64,000 nt of DNA from Paraburkholderia sp. CNPSo 3272 (GTDB lineage Bacteria; Pseudomonadota; Gammaproteobacteria; Burkholderiales; Burkholderiaceae): NCBI RefSeq assembly GCF_024206495.1, contig NZ_JAMBPQ010000033.1:1-64000 (forward strand), written 5' to 3'. The translations under genes were made by a program, and so were the position numbers. Of the stretch, positions 27,902 to 35,785 are shown piece by piece (the first letter of the stretch is position 1; each line of letters starts with the position of its first letter). The notes beneath the pieces are model-generated. The model did not search any database and was not told the origin of the DNA. It worked only from the letters and a program-made list of their open reading frames with translations.

Positions 27902-28669
27902 TCAATTCATGTTGTAAGTCTTCGCAATGGCATCCAATTCGCCGCTGGCTTTCAATTTCGCGATGCCCCGGTTGACGATTGCGACCCACTTGCTGCCTTT
28001 CGGGAAGGCGAACGCGATACCTGTCGGATCTAGCACAGGACTCACGATCTTGATCGTAGGCTTGGCACCTTCGATTCGCAATTGATAGTTCACCAGTGCG
28101 GAGTCGTAGATCATCGCGGCCACGTCACCCGATCTCATCGCAAGTTGCATACTTGCCGGATCCTGGAGGATGCGCAGCGTGACGCCCCATTCAGCCGCGT
28201 GCTCACGCGCTACTTTCAGTGCGGCAGAGCCCTGTTCGCAAGCAATCGTTTTGCCCTTGAGTTCGGCAAGGCTCTTGATTGCACTGTTCACCGGAACTAC
28301 GACGAGAGCACCTTCGACGAAATAAGGCGTCGAAAAGTCCACAATTGCCTGACGTTCCTTCGTAATGAAGATACCGCTTACGGCGATATCGAGTTGTCCA
28401 ACCTGGAGTGCCGGAATCAAACCGTCGAATGCCATCTGCTGATAACGCATATCAAGATTTTCTAGCTTCCCTACCCTCTGCAGGATGTCGTTGCTAATTC
28501 CAAGAAATTTGCCCCCCTGGATATACGAGAAAGGTGGGGCATCGGGCGCAGCTCCGACAGCCAACTTAGCGGTCGTCACGTTGCCGTCCGCCAGCACGGC
28601 AGCCGAATGCCCGAACACCGCAGCCGCGACGCACACGAACATCGCAGTACCAAGCCTCTTTTTGAACAT
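27902..28669 (-). CDS. amino-acid ABC transporter, periplasmic binding protein
   Basis: A 255-residue SBP_bac_3 protein. The signal peptide MFKKRLGTAMFVCVAAAVFG is followed by HSAAVLADG. The binding domain contains LAVGAAPDAPPFSYIQGGKF, GLIPALQVGQLDIAVSGIFI, FSTPYFVEGALVVVP and SGELDAIAKTYN at the end. The ligand is a polar amino acid or derivative, and the lyase neighbour hints at a sulfur-containing one. The ATG has GGAGGAG upstream. The gene is divergent from the M24 copy 2, with a 196-bp shared regulatory region. Confidence 0.92.
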   Translation of the reverse strand: MFKKRLGTAMFVCVAAAVFGHSAAVLADGNVTTAKLAVGAAPDAPPFSYIQGGKFLGISNDILQRVGKLENLDMRYQQMAFDGLIPALQVGQLDIAVSGIFITKERQAIVDFSTPYFVEGALVVVPVNSAIKSLAELKGKTIACEQGSAALKVAREHAAEWGVTLRILQDPASMQLAMRSGDVAAMIYDSALVNYQLRIEGAKPTIKIVSPVLDPTGIAFAFPKGSKWVAIVNRGIAKLKASGELDAIAKTYNMN

Positions 28670-28721
28670 CGTCGATCTCCTCCAGGAAAGGTAAGTGACA
28701 GACCCACATCCTGCTGTCCGT

Positions 28722-28749
28722 CTGTTCCGAATATCGGTTCACTGTTCCG
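28722..28749 (+). promoter_or_regulatory. direct repeat CTGTTCCG, possible regulator site
   Basis: Two copies of CTGTTCCG (28722-28729 and 28742-28749) lie exactly 20 bp, two helical turns, apart in the divergent intergenic region. They are about 55-80 bp upstream of the binding-protein start. They share GTTCC with the palindrome at 28819-28831 and could be a second site for the same IclR regulator. Confidence 0.4.
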
Positions 28750-28808
28750 TTATTATCGACGTCGGGCACGGGCAACGTTATGGGGGTTAACGAGCGCTGA
28801 CACATGGT

Positions 28809-28837
28809 TTGCTTTATCGGAACGTCGTTCCTATAAT
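28809..28837 (+). promoter_or_regulatory. sigma70 promoter with palindromic operator in the spacer
   Basis: A -35 TTGCTT (28809-28814), a 17-bp spacer and a perfect -10 TATAAT (28832-28837) precede the M24 copy 2 gene. The spacer contains the perfect palindrome GGAACGTCGTTCC (28819-28831), placed to block RNA polymerase. Its size fits IclR-family operators, and an IclR gene is encoded immediately after M24. The equivalent palindrome is missing upstream of copy 1. Confidence 0.65.
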
Positions 28838-28865
28838 AGGTACAGTCACCAGAACGGAGAAATCC

Positions 28866-30056
28866 ATGAGCTTTGTCGATACTCTCGAGCAACACACCCT
28901 CAGCCTTGCCTTCTCGTGCAGGCAAAAACTCTTCTCGGCTGCGCCGGAACTTGACGCAATCATCACTACGGACCCTGTCCACGTCGGTTACCTGACGGGC
29001 TACCGGAGCATCCTTCAGGACGCTGGTCCATATGCGCAAGCCGCGATCGCAACACGCGATCGGGTGGCCCTGATTACTGGCGCGAGCGATGCAGCCGCTG
29101 CTTTGGAGGAATTGGAAGACCCATCGTGCATCTGGCGATACGGCGTCTTTTACGTCGGCGCAACGGCCAGAGTGGCCGGCTATGCAGACATGCCGGCACC
29201 GGGTGACAATTTTGTCGATACGATCGTGTCCGCATTACGTAGCTTCGAAATCCGCGGCGGCCGCGTGGGCCTGGACACGCGCGACGAAAAATTGGCACGG
29301 ATAATTTGGCAGCAATTCCCTCAGGTGGCATTCCAAAACGGGGCGCCTTCGTTAAAGCGAGCGCGCGCAACGAAATTGCCAGGCGAACTCGCATTGCTGC
29401 GTCATGCCTCACGCATCACCGACAAAGCGCTCGAATCCATCGTGCCTATGATTCGAGCTGGCGTCACGGAACTCGATATCTCAGGCGAAATTAACGGCGC
29501 TATCGTTCAAGGGGGGGGCATCCCGCGCTTCGTCGTAGTTACGTCCGGCGAGCGCAGCTCACGGGTTGATGCCTACGCTCGCGCCAAGCGCCTTGAGAAC
29601 GGAGACCTCGTGCGCATGGACATTGGCTGCACCGTACAGGGATACTGTTCAGACATGGCCCGTACTCTGACGGTTGGGGGCCCAAGCGATCAACAAGCCG
29701 AGCGCTACGCGGCACTGCTTGCCGGCGAGCAGGCGCAAATTGCGGCCTTGAGACCAGGCGCGTTGGCCAGCGACATTTACAAGATCGCTATCGACACTGT
29801 TCGGCAAGGTGCGCTGCCGGATTACCAGCGGAGTCACTGTGGCCACGGCATCGGTTTGCATTCCCATGAATTTCCCCCCATCGCCCCCAATTCGAACGTC
29901 CTACTCGAACCGGGCATGGTCTTCTGCGTCGAGACCCCCTACTACGAACTCGGTTGGGGCGGCATGATGGTGGAAGATACGGCTATCATCACGGATGACG
30001 GACACGAGCTTTTGACCCATTCGACTCGGGAACTATGCCAAGATCGGGTAAAGTAA
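28866..30056 (+). CDS. M24-family Xaa-Pro peptidase / creatinase-like hydrolase, copy 2
   Basis: The 396-residue paralogue of the gene at 10053-11243, the same length and about 80% identical by eye across both domains. Metal ligands are preserved (VRMDIGCTVQGYCSDMARTL, HCGHGIGLHSHEFP, VFCVETPYYELGWGG and MMVEDTAII). The ATG at 28866 is chosen because it matches copy 1 and has GGAG upstream. It is transcribed from the operator-bearing promoter at 28809-28837, divergently from the amino-acid ABC transporter, and is followed by its own IclR gene. The pair with the transporter suggests a dipeptide or amide derivative as substrate; this is inference. Confidence 0.88.
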   Translation: MSFVDTLEQHTLSLAFSCRQKLFSAAPELDAIITTDPVHVGYLTGYRSILQDAGPYAQAAIATRDRVALITGASDAAAALEELEDPSCIWRYGVFYVGATARVAGYADMPAPGDNFVDTIVSALRSFEIRGGRVGLDTRDEKLARIIWQQFPQVAFQNGAPSLKRARATKLPGELALLRHASRITDKALESIVPMIRAGVTELDISGEINGAIVQGGGIPRFVVVTSGERSSRVDAYARAKRLENGDLVRMDIGCTVQGYCSDMARTLTVGGPSDQQAERYAALLAGEQAQIAALRPGALASDIYKIAIDTVRQGALPDYQRSHCGHGIGLHSHEFPPIAPNSNVLLEPGMVFCVETPYYELGWGGMMVEDTAIITDDGHELLTHSTRELCQDRVK

Positions 30057-30116
30057 GGGCCCATCGCCCAACCCGACCATCCATAGGCCGCCAGGCTTTC
30101 GTATAGACAAGACCCA

Positions 30117-30875
30117 ATGAAGAGTCAATCACTTGAGCGCGGCCTCGACGTCATGGAGCTACTCAATGCGTCGCAGGAGCCGATGGGGCCTCGAGAAATA
30201 TCCCGTCGGCTCGGTTTAAGTCCGGCCATCGTTCAGCGTCTCCTCAACACCTTGACCGCAAAGCATTATTTGAGACGAGACCCTGTTACGCGTCGGTACA
30301 GTATCGGGTACCAGACGTTGAATATGGGGGCAGCGCTGATGGCGCGAGACACGTTGTTGTTGGAGGCCCGCGGAGAACTCCAGTTGCTGGCTGACAGCAT
30401 GCGTATCGATGGTTATCTTGGCGTGCTTCAGGACAAAACCCCAATGTATCTGCTTTGTGTCGACGGCAAGGGACCAGTGACCGTCAGGGTACAACCCGGG
30501 TCTCCTATTGGACTACACAATACGGCCATTGGTAAGGCCATCCTTTCGTCCTTCCCTGACGACCAGGCCCTTGAACTGCTGCGACTAGAACCGCTGGAGC
30601 AGAGCACGGCCAAGACGATTACCGACCCGGAAAAACTTGTTGCGTCCTTGCATAAGATTCGGACCGACGGATATGCTCTGATCGAGGACGAACAGGTTAT
30701 GGGGATCTCCTCAGTAGGCGCCCTCGTCGGGGATGTCAGCGGGCAGATGCGGACAGCGATCAGTGTCGCTTACTCGAAGCACTTCAGCCCTGAACTCAAA
30801 CGACAAAACGTGATTGAGGCTGTTGTCGCCGCAGCGAGTCGGATCACGCGCAATTGCGGGTTTCATTCTGGCTGA
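30117..30875 (+). CDS. IclR-family transcriptional regulator, copy 2
   Basis: A 252-residue regulator nearly parallel to copy 1. The winged HTH includes ISRRLGLSPAIVQRLLNTL and the effector domain includes GSPIGLHNTAIGKAILSSF and IRTDGYALIEDEQVMGISSV. The HTH recognition helix (SPAIVQRLLNTL) is identical in both copies, so both may bind the same operator. The start MKSQSLERG lacks a strong ribosome site; the preceding bases CGTATAGACAAGA are conserved with copy 1. It is 60 bp after the M24 stop. Confidence 0.9.
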   Translation: MKSQSLERGLDVMELLNASQEPMGPREISRRLGLSPAIVQRLLNTLTAKHYLRRDPVTRRYSIGYQTLNMGAALMARDTLLLEARGELQLLADSMRIDGYLGVLQDKTPMYLLCVDGKGPVTVRVQPGSPIGLHNTAIGKAILSSFPDDQALELLRLEPLEQSTAKTITDPEKLVASLHKIRTDGYALIEDEQVMGISSVGALVGDVSGQMRTAISVAYSKHFSPELKRQNVIEAVVAAASRITRNCGFHSG

Positions 30876-30904
30876 GACAGACAGGCGCCACGCCACCCGC
30901 CGAA

Positions 30905-31142
30905 ACACTGGTGGCCATCGCTGCAGTCGGGTTTCTGGTGATCACAGGATCGGACTATCAGCAGTTCGTCATCGTGGCGCGCCGACCACGCGATGCGTGG
31001 CTAGGCTGCGTACTGGCGAGCCTTTTCCTCATGGCGACCGGCTTTCTCCCGGCCGCAACAGTCGTCGCAGCACTTCATGCCGGCAAGCTGTCCGGCCTGA
31101 CGGACACCGCGAGCGCGATCCCGTGGATCATGCTGCAAACGC
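30905..31142 (+). pseudogene. membrane transporter fragment, possibly sodium:solute symporter
   Basis: An open stretch overlapping the end of the IclR reading frame gives ETLVAIAAVGFLVITGSDYQ, then QFVIVARRPRDAWLGCVLAS. It continues with hydrophobic FLMATGFLPAATVVAALHAG and ends at IPWIML. The GSDYQQxxxAxxPRxAxxG pattern resembles the central part of SSS-family symporters. It has no start or end of its own and runs into the ISKra4 remnant at about 31145. Family assignment is tentative. Confidence 0.5.
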
Positions 31143-31163
31143 GACCGCGCCAAAGCGGGGGCT

Positions 31164-31853
31164 CTATCCCGCGATAGCGTGAGCATGATCGTTGACAGCG
31201 AGCGCCGGATACCATCGCTCGAAGCATGAGCGCAACTGCTCATTCAGAACTGCTGTCCTCACCTGCAGAAGGCCCTGCGCATGAGCCGGTCGCCACGCCA
31301 TTTGCTGCCGCTTCACGAAGCGCTTGCTGACCACCTGGTTGACAGCCGACTCGACGAAGCTCGAGGTGATCGGCTCGCCATGACGGTAGCGGTCTCCGTA
31401 GTTCACTATAAAGCGCTGGTTGTTCTCGAGGTAACCGACGAACTCCTCCAGTTTGGCCAGCAGCCTGGCCTCCTCGGGACTGCCATCCGTAGCGAGTTCC
31501 CAGCCCAGGCTTTCGAGCCGCTGGAGCGCCGGATAAGGGCAACCGTGCCAAAGGTGCCACTTTGCACCGCGCAGCCCATCGACCAGCGCGTCGACGGATC
31601 GCCGTTCGTCGCGGTCCGGCAACCCCTTGATCATTTGTTCGAGATTCTGCACACGCATGGCGACGTGAAACCAGTCGAGTACCCTCTCGCCACAATCGCC
31701 TAAGTCCAACTGGGCGCGCCGCACGGTGTCGCCGCCGTCGGACAGGAAAGTTACCGGCTGGTCGGCGCCGACGCCTTCCTGCGCGAGAAAGGCCAGCATT
31801 CGATCGGCAGGCTCGTGCTCGAGTGTGTGAACGTAAGCGGGAGACCGCGCCAA
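31164..31853 (-). pseudogene. ISKra4-like transposase, 5'-truncated
   Basis: About 229 residues remain, with VTFLSDGGDTVRRAQLDLGD, VLDWFHVAMRVQNLEQMIKG, and ITSSFVESAVNQVVSKRFVK followed by KRQQMAWRPAHAQGLLQVRT. These are the DDE C-terminal half of ISKra4 transposases (SDGGDxVR, WFHxAMR and ESAVNxVVxxRxxKxQQM). The N-terminal half is missing. The fragment lies between near-identical 18-bp direct repeats (31143-31160 and 31843-31860). Confidence 0.8.
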
Positions 31854-31911
31854 AGCAGGGGCGAAGTCGAGTTGCAGCGAGTACGGCCGATAGGAAGTCT
31901 ATAGTGGGTCA

Positions 31912-32520
31912 ATGGACTCCGACCCTTCCGATCCGCCTTCAGTCCTCCAGTTGCGAATCAGTCTGCGCGGTGTCAGCCCGCCGGTCTGGCGGCGGGTGCT
32001 GATTCCCGAGCGGGTCACGATTGCGCAACTGCATCATGTGATGCAGCTCGCCATGGGCTGGAACGACGAACACCTGCACCGGTTCATCATCCGTGGCTGG
32101 CGTTATGGTGGACATCATGACGGCGCGTTGCAGTTCTTCGACGGCCCAGAAACCCTGTCGCTGGCAGCGTTTGGCCTGCACGAACATGAGCGCTTTGTCT
32201 ACGTGTACGATTTCAACTCGTGGTGGTTACATGACGTGCGCGTCGAGCGGCGAACGTGCGACCAGCTGTCAAGACCACCACCTCGCTGTATCGCCGGCGC
32301 CGGGCGCTGCCCTCCGGAAGATACCGGTGGGTCCGAGAGATACATGGACGCTGTGGAAGTTTATGGCGAGCACGAATTTCTCGAGTGGATTGAGACTTTA
32401 CGCGAAGGCCAGATTGACATGGACGATCTGCGCATCGAGGCCGACGAATTGTTGATCTGGCTGGACGGGCGTTTCGACCGTCGGGCGGCGAATGAACGCC
32501 TGCAGACGCTGGCGCGGTAA
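31912..32520 (+). CDS. plasmid pRiA4b ORF-3 family protein
   Basis: A 202-residue protein. It begins with SVLQLRISLRGVSPPVWRRV, then RVTIAQLHHVMQLAMGWND, and FVYVYDFNSWWLHDVRVERR. This is the signature of the pRiA4b ORF-3-like family, common on plasmids and next to transposases. No enzymatic function is established. The C-terminal part (YGEHEFLEWIETLREGQIDM) is acidic. It is placed between the ISKra4 remnant and an IS21 end, consistent with a passenger gene. The length is normal and the reading frame intact. Confidence 0.85.
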   Translation: MDSDPSDPPSVLQLRISLRGVSPPVWRRVLIPERVTIAQLHHVMQLAMGWNDEHLHRFIIRGWRYGGHHDGALQFFDGPETLSLAAFGLHEHERFVYVYDFNSWWLHDVRVERRTCDQLSRPPPRCIAGAGRCPPEDTGGSERYMDAVEVYGEHEFLEWIETLREGQIDMDDLRIEADELLIWLDGRFDRRAANERLQTLAR

Positions 32521-32554
32521 GCTGTCCGCCCAGGCGATGTGCCCAGCGTGCCGC

Positions 32555-32650
32555 GCGTCAAACAAGATGAGAGCAGCGCGTCAATCAGGATGAGAGCACT
32601 GGCGTTGCGGCAGCGGTGGAGGGCGTAGCCCGGAACCGCTGCCGCAACGC
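32555..32650 (+). repeat. IS21 end: two 21-bp repeats and a 16-bp-stem hairpin
   Basis: Two repeats GCGTCAAxCARGATGAGAGC start at 32555 and 32578 (23-bp period), typical of IS21 terminal binding sites. Just inside lies a perfect inverted repeat of 16 bp, GCGTTGCGGCAGCGGT (32602-32617) and its complement (32635-32650), with a 17-base loop. This marks the left end of the second IS21 element, whose istA begins at 32745. The hairpin may block read-through from outside. Confidence 0.75.
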
Positions 32651-32744
32651 CGCGCCGAGGAGCCCCCCGCTGTCGGGGTGCCTTGTCGGTGGTCGCGGTA
32701 AATCGGGTATGAACAGCTCTTCCATGTAGCGAAGGGAGGCTGAG

Positions 32745-33491
32745 TTGCCCGGCCGACACGTGAACGACCATCAGATGAGGCTCTACATGAAGTACAGACT
32801 CAAGGAGGGGCCGTCCCAGGCGGCTGCGCGCGCTGGGTTCAGCGCCGCCACGGGCTATCGCATCGAAGAGGACCCGCGATTGCCGTCGCAGAAGAAGGTC
32901 CCGCGCGGGCGTCGGCGGGCCGATCCCCTGGTCGCGATCTTTGACACGGAGATCGTGCCACTGCTCCAGTCCGCTCCCGGCATCCGGCCGATAGCCGTAC
33001 TGGACGAGATGCTTCGGCGCCATCCCGACCTCCGGGGCAACGTGCGCCGCACACTCGAGCGGCGTATCCGAGACTGGCGCGCACTCCATGGCGAGGAACG
33101 TGACGTCATGTTCCGTCAGGTACACCAGCCCGGTCAGCTAGGCTTGTCCGACTTCACAGAGATGGACAGCCTGGGCGTCACCGTGGCGGGTGTCACGCTG
33201 GACCACCGCCTCTATCACTTCCGGCTGGCCTGCTCGGGCTTTGAGCACGCTCACGTCATTCTCGGCGGCGAGAGCTATGTCGCGCTGGCCGAAGGGCTGC
33301 AGAACGCCATCTGGGCACTCGGGGGCGCGCCGCGCGAGCACCGCAGCGACAGCCTGTCGGCGGCGTTCCGCAATCTCGATGCCGACGCGCGCAAGGATCT
33401 GACCACGCGTTACGATGCGCTGTGCGCCCACTACGGCATGCAGCCCACACGCAACAACCGTGGCGTTGCCCACGAGTATGGTGCGGTAAAA
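32745..33491 (+). pseudogene. IS21-family istA, N-terminal half, cut by the RIT element
   Basis: The frame encodes about 249 residues of IstA. These include an HTH part (LYMKYRLKEGPSQAAARAGF), a long linker, the catalytic start (QLGLSDFTEMDSLGVTVAG), and HRSDSLSAAFRNLDADARKD. The reading ends at NNRGVAHEYGAVKN, just before the catalytic Glu block, where the recombinase element begins. The usual C-terminal half and istB are absent downstream. A separate istA cut at the same codons lies in the opposite direction at 36848-37590. Confidence 0.88.
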
Positions 33492-33606
33492 AATATGTCA
33501 CAGTGGTTCTCAACAACCACCCATCGTCTATCGCGTTGACGTTTCCATGACGACATAATTTTCAGGCTGATACTGATATTCCACTGATCAATGATGGGGG
33601 AATATC

Positions 33607-34848
33607 ATGTTCGAGACTCTCTTTACGCGTCCGCATGTTCTTGCTGCCCACAATCTCGCGCCCTGCGTGGAATCCAGGAAGCGCTTCCTCGTACATTGTC
33701 AGGAACAGGGTTATCCGCTCAGGTCGATTCGGAAGATCGCGTGGATCCTGCTGGTTTTCTCACAGAGCATTGATCTGTCCCGCCCGCGGTTAATGACGCA
33801 CGAGGAAATCGCGTTTGCGGTTGACCATCGGATTCGACTTCTCCGAAGTGAGCGCACGAACGAGTCCCGCAGCTCGCGGCTTCTGTTCATCCATACCGCC
33901 ACGGCCTGGCTGCGTTTTCTGGGGCGTCTGGAGGAACGGCATCCTATAGAAGAACCATTTGTTCGCTATGTCGAGCACTACGTCGATTTCATGCGCGACC
34001 AGCGAGGACTTTCCTCTGCCACGATTTCAACCTGTCGTGATGAGATCGGCCATTTTCTGGCAATGGTCTGTCGCCCTGACAAGGCACTCGATGCTCTCAC
34101 CATCCACGATGTCGACACCTACCTCGCCTATCAAGGCAACCGCGGCTGGAGCAGAGTCTCATTGCACGCGCTTGCGAGCACGCTGCGCAATTTCTTCCGG
34201 TACGCAGAAGGACAAGGGTGGGCTACCAACGTTGCGTCGGGCATTGAGGCACCTGTGGTGTATAGAGAGGAGGGGTTGCCGCTCGGGCTGAACTGGGATG
34301 ACGTGCAAAGGTTTGTCGCCAGCTTTGTCGGCGAGAGCACGATCGATCTACGCAACCGTGCGATGATCATGCTGCTGGTTGTTTACGGACTGAGGCGCGG
34401 CGAGGTAGTACGGCTCCGTCTGGAGGACATCGACTGGTGCGGCGAGATCCTTCATGTCAATCGTCCGAAGCAACGCTGCACACAGCAATATCCGCTGGTG
34501 GCAACCGTTGGAAACGCCATTCTGCGCTACCTGAAGGAAGCGCGTCCACGAAGCGACCATCGAGAGCTCTTCCTGTCGGTCGAGGCGCCGATCCGACCGC
34601 TGTCACCCGGACGCGTAAGCGGCATTGTCCGCTCGCGTCTCACGACGCTGGGCATCGATATTCCGCGGCGTGGCGCACATTGCCTGAGGCACGCCAACGC
34701 CCGGCACTTACTCGACGCGGGTTTTGCGCTGAAGGAGATCGGTGATCACCTCGGCCATCGCAGCGCTTCGTCGACGAGAATCTATGCGAAGGTCGACCTG
34801 ACCGGACTGCGGTGTGTAGCCGAAATCGATCTGGGGAGTCTGCTATGA
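33607..34848 (+). CDS. RIT tyrosine recombinase A
   Basis: A 413-residue integrase-type recombinase. The N-terminal SAM-like core-binding domain is at about 100-210. The catalytic domain has all key residues: Arg in VVYGLRRGEVVRLRLEDI, His-x-x-Arg in GAHCLRHANARHLLDAG, and the Tyr nucleophile in LGHRSASSTRIYAKVDLTGL. It begins with an ATG preceded by GGGGGAAT. Its stop overlaps the start of the second gene (ATGA). It is the first gene of the trio and looks fully functional. Confidence 0.92.
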   Translation: MFETLFTRPHVLAAHNLAPCVESRKRFLVHCQEQGYPLRSIRKIAWILLVFSQSIDLSRPRLMTHEEIAFAVDHRIRLLRSERTNESRSSRLLFIHTATAWLRFLGRLEERHPIEEPFVRYVEHYVDFMRDQRGLSSATISTCRDEIGHFLAMVCRPDKALDALTIHDVDTYLAYQGNRGWSRVSLHALASTLRNFFRYAEGQGWATNVASGIEAPVVYREEGLPLGLNWDDVQRFVASFVGESTIDLRNRAMIMLLVVYGLRRGEVVRLRLEDIDWCGEILHVNRPKQRCTQQYPLVATVGNAILRYLKEARPRSDHRELFLSVEAPIRPLSPGRVSGIVRSRLTTLGIDIPRRGAHCLRHANARHLLDAGFALKEIGDHLGHRSASSTRIYAKVDLTGLRCVAEIDLGSLL

Positions 34849-35785
34849 AGCTCTCCGAACTCGTCGCCCAATACGTGAGCCACAAACGGGCGTTGGGCAT
34901 GCGCTTCAATTCCGAGGCGGCCACGCTTGCCTCATTCTGCCACCGGGTTGATGGCAACATTGATGTGGAATCGGTCACGGTCGGACAGGTACAGGACTTT
35001 CTGACAGGCAACAGGCCGCTGACTAACCATTGGCGGAAGAGAAGGTCTGTACTTGACTGCCTGTTTCGTTTTGCTCTCTCGCGTGGATATGTCCAGGCTT
35101 CGCCGCTTCCTCGCTACAGTCCGAGATTGCCGCCACCGCTGACACCCTATATTTATTCGCAGCAGGAATTAAAGCGCCTGCTCGACGTGGCGTCGGCGGC
35201 ATGCAGTCCACGCGGTCTGCTGGATGCATATGTTTTGCGTGCACTCATTCTCATTCTGTACGGCGGTTGCCTCCGCCATGGCGAAGCCTTGCGGCTAACC
35301 ATGCAGGACGTCGATCTCGACGAAGCCGTCCTGCACGTGCGCGAGAGCAAATTCTATAGATCCAGGCTGGTTCCGCTAGGCGTAGATCTGAATAGAGCGA
35401 TGCAAACTTATGCCCGGCAACGCAACCAGAGATTTGGGCAGGCACCGGATGCGCCGTTCTTCTGCTTACGCGATGGTCGCCCCCTGAGCCAGAAAGCTGT
35501 GCGCAAGGCCTTTCAGCGACAGCGTACTCTGGCAAATATCCAACGCGAAGGCGGTGCGTCCTGCCAGCCGAGGCTGCATGATTTGCGACACTCAGGCGCA
35601 GTGCACCGGCTAATCGCCTGTATCGCTGCGGCGCGGATTTGCAACTGTTGTTGCCGCAGCTCGCGACCTATCTCGGCCACATCGATCTCGCGGGCACCCA
35701 ACGCTACCTTACCCTGACGCCCGAGTTGCTGAATGCAGCGAGCACGCGCTTTGAAACATACGTCCTTGAGGTGCAACATGAATAA
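34845..35785 (+). pseudogene. RIT tyrosine recombinase B, frameshifted before its catalytic Tyr
   Basis: From the ATG at 34845 the protein reads MKLSELVAQYVSHKRALGMR, with the Arg block LYGGCLRHGEALRLTMQDVD and the His-Arg block PRLHDLRHSGAVHRLIA. Near 35622 one base is missing (expected Trp codon TGG reads TG). The original frame then reaches a stop at 35717 with a nonsense tail. The correct continuation in the next frame, RLYRCGADLQLLLPQLATYL, GHIDLAGTQRYLTLTPELL and YVLEVQHE, carries the Tyr nucleophile and ends at 35785, overlapping the third gene. As sequenced, the product lacks Tyr. A sequencing error cannot be excluded. Confidence 0.88.
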
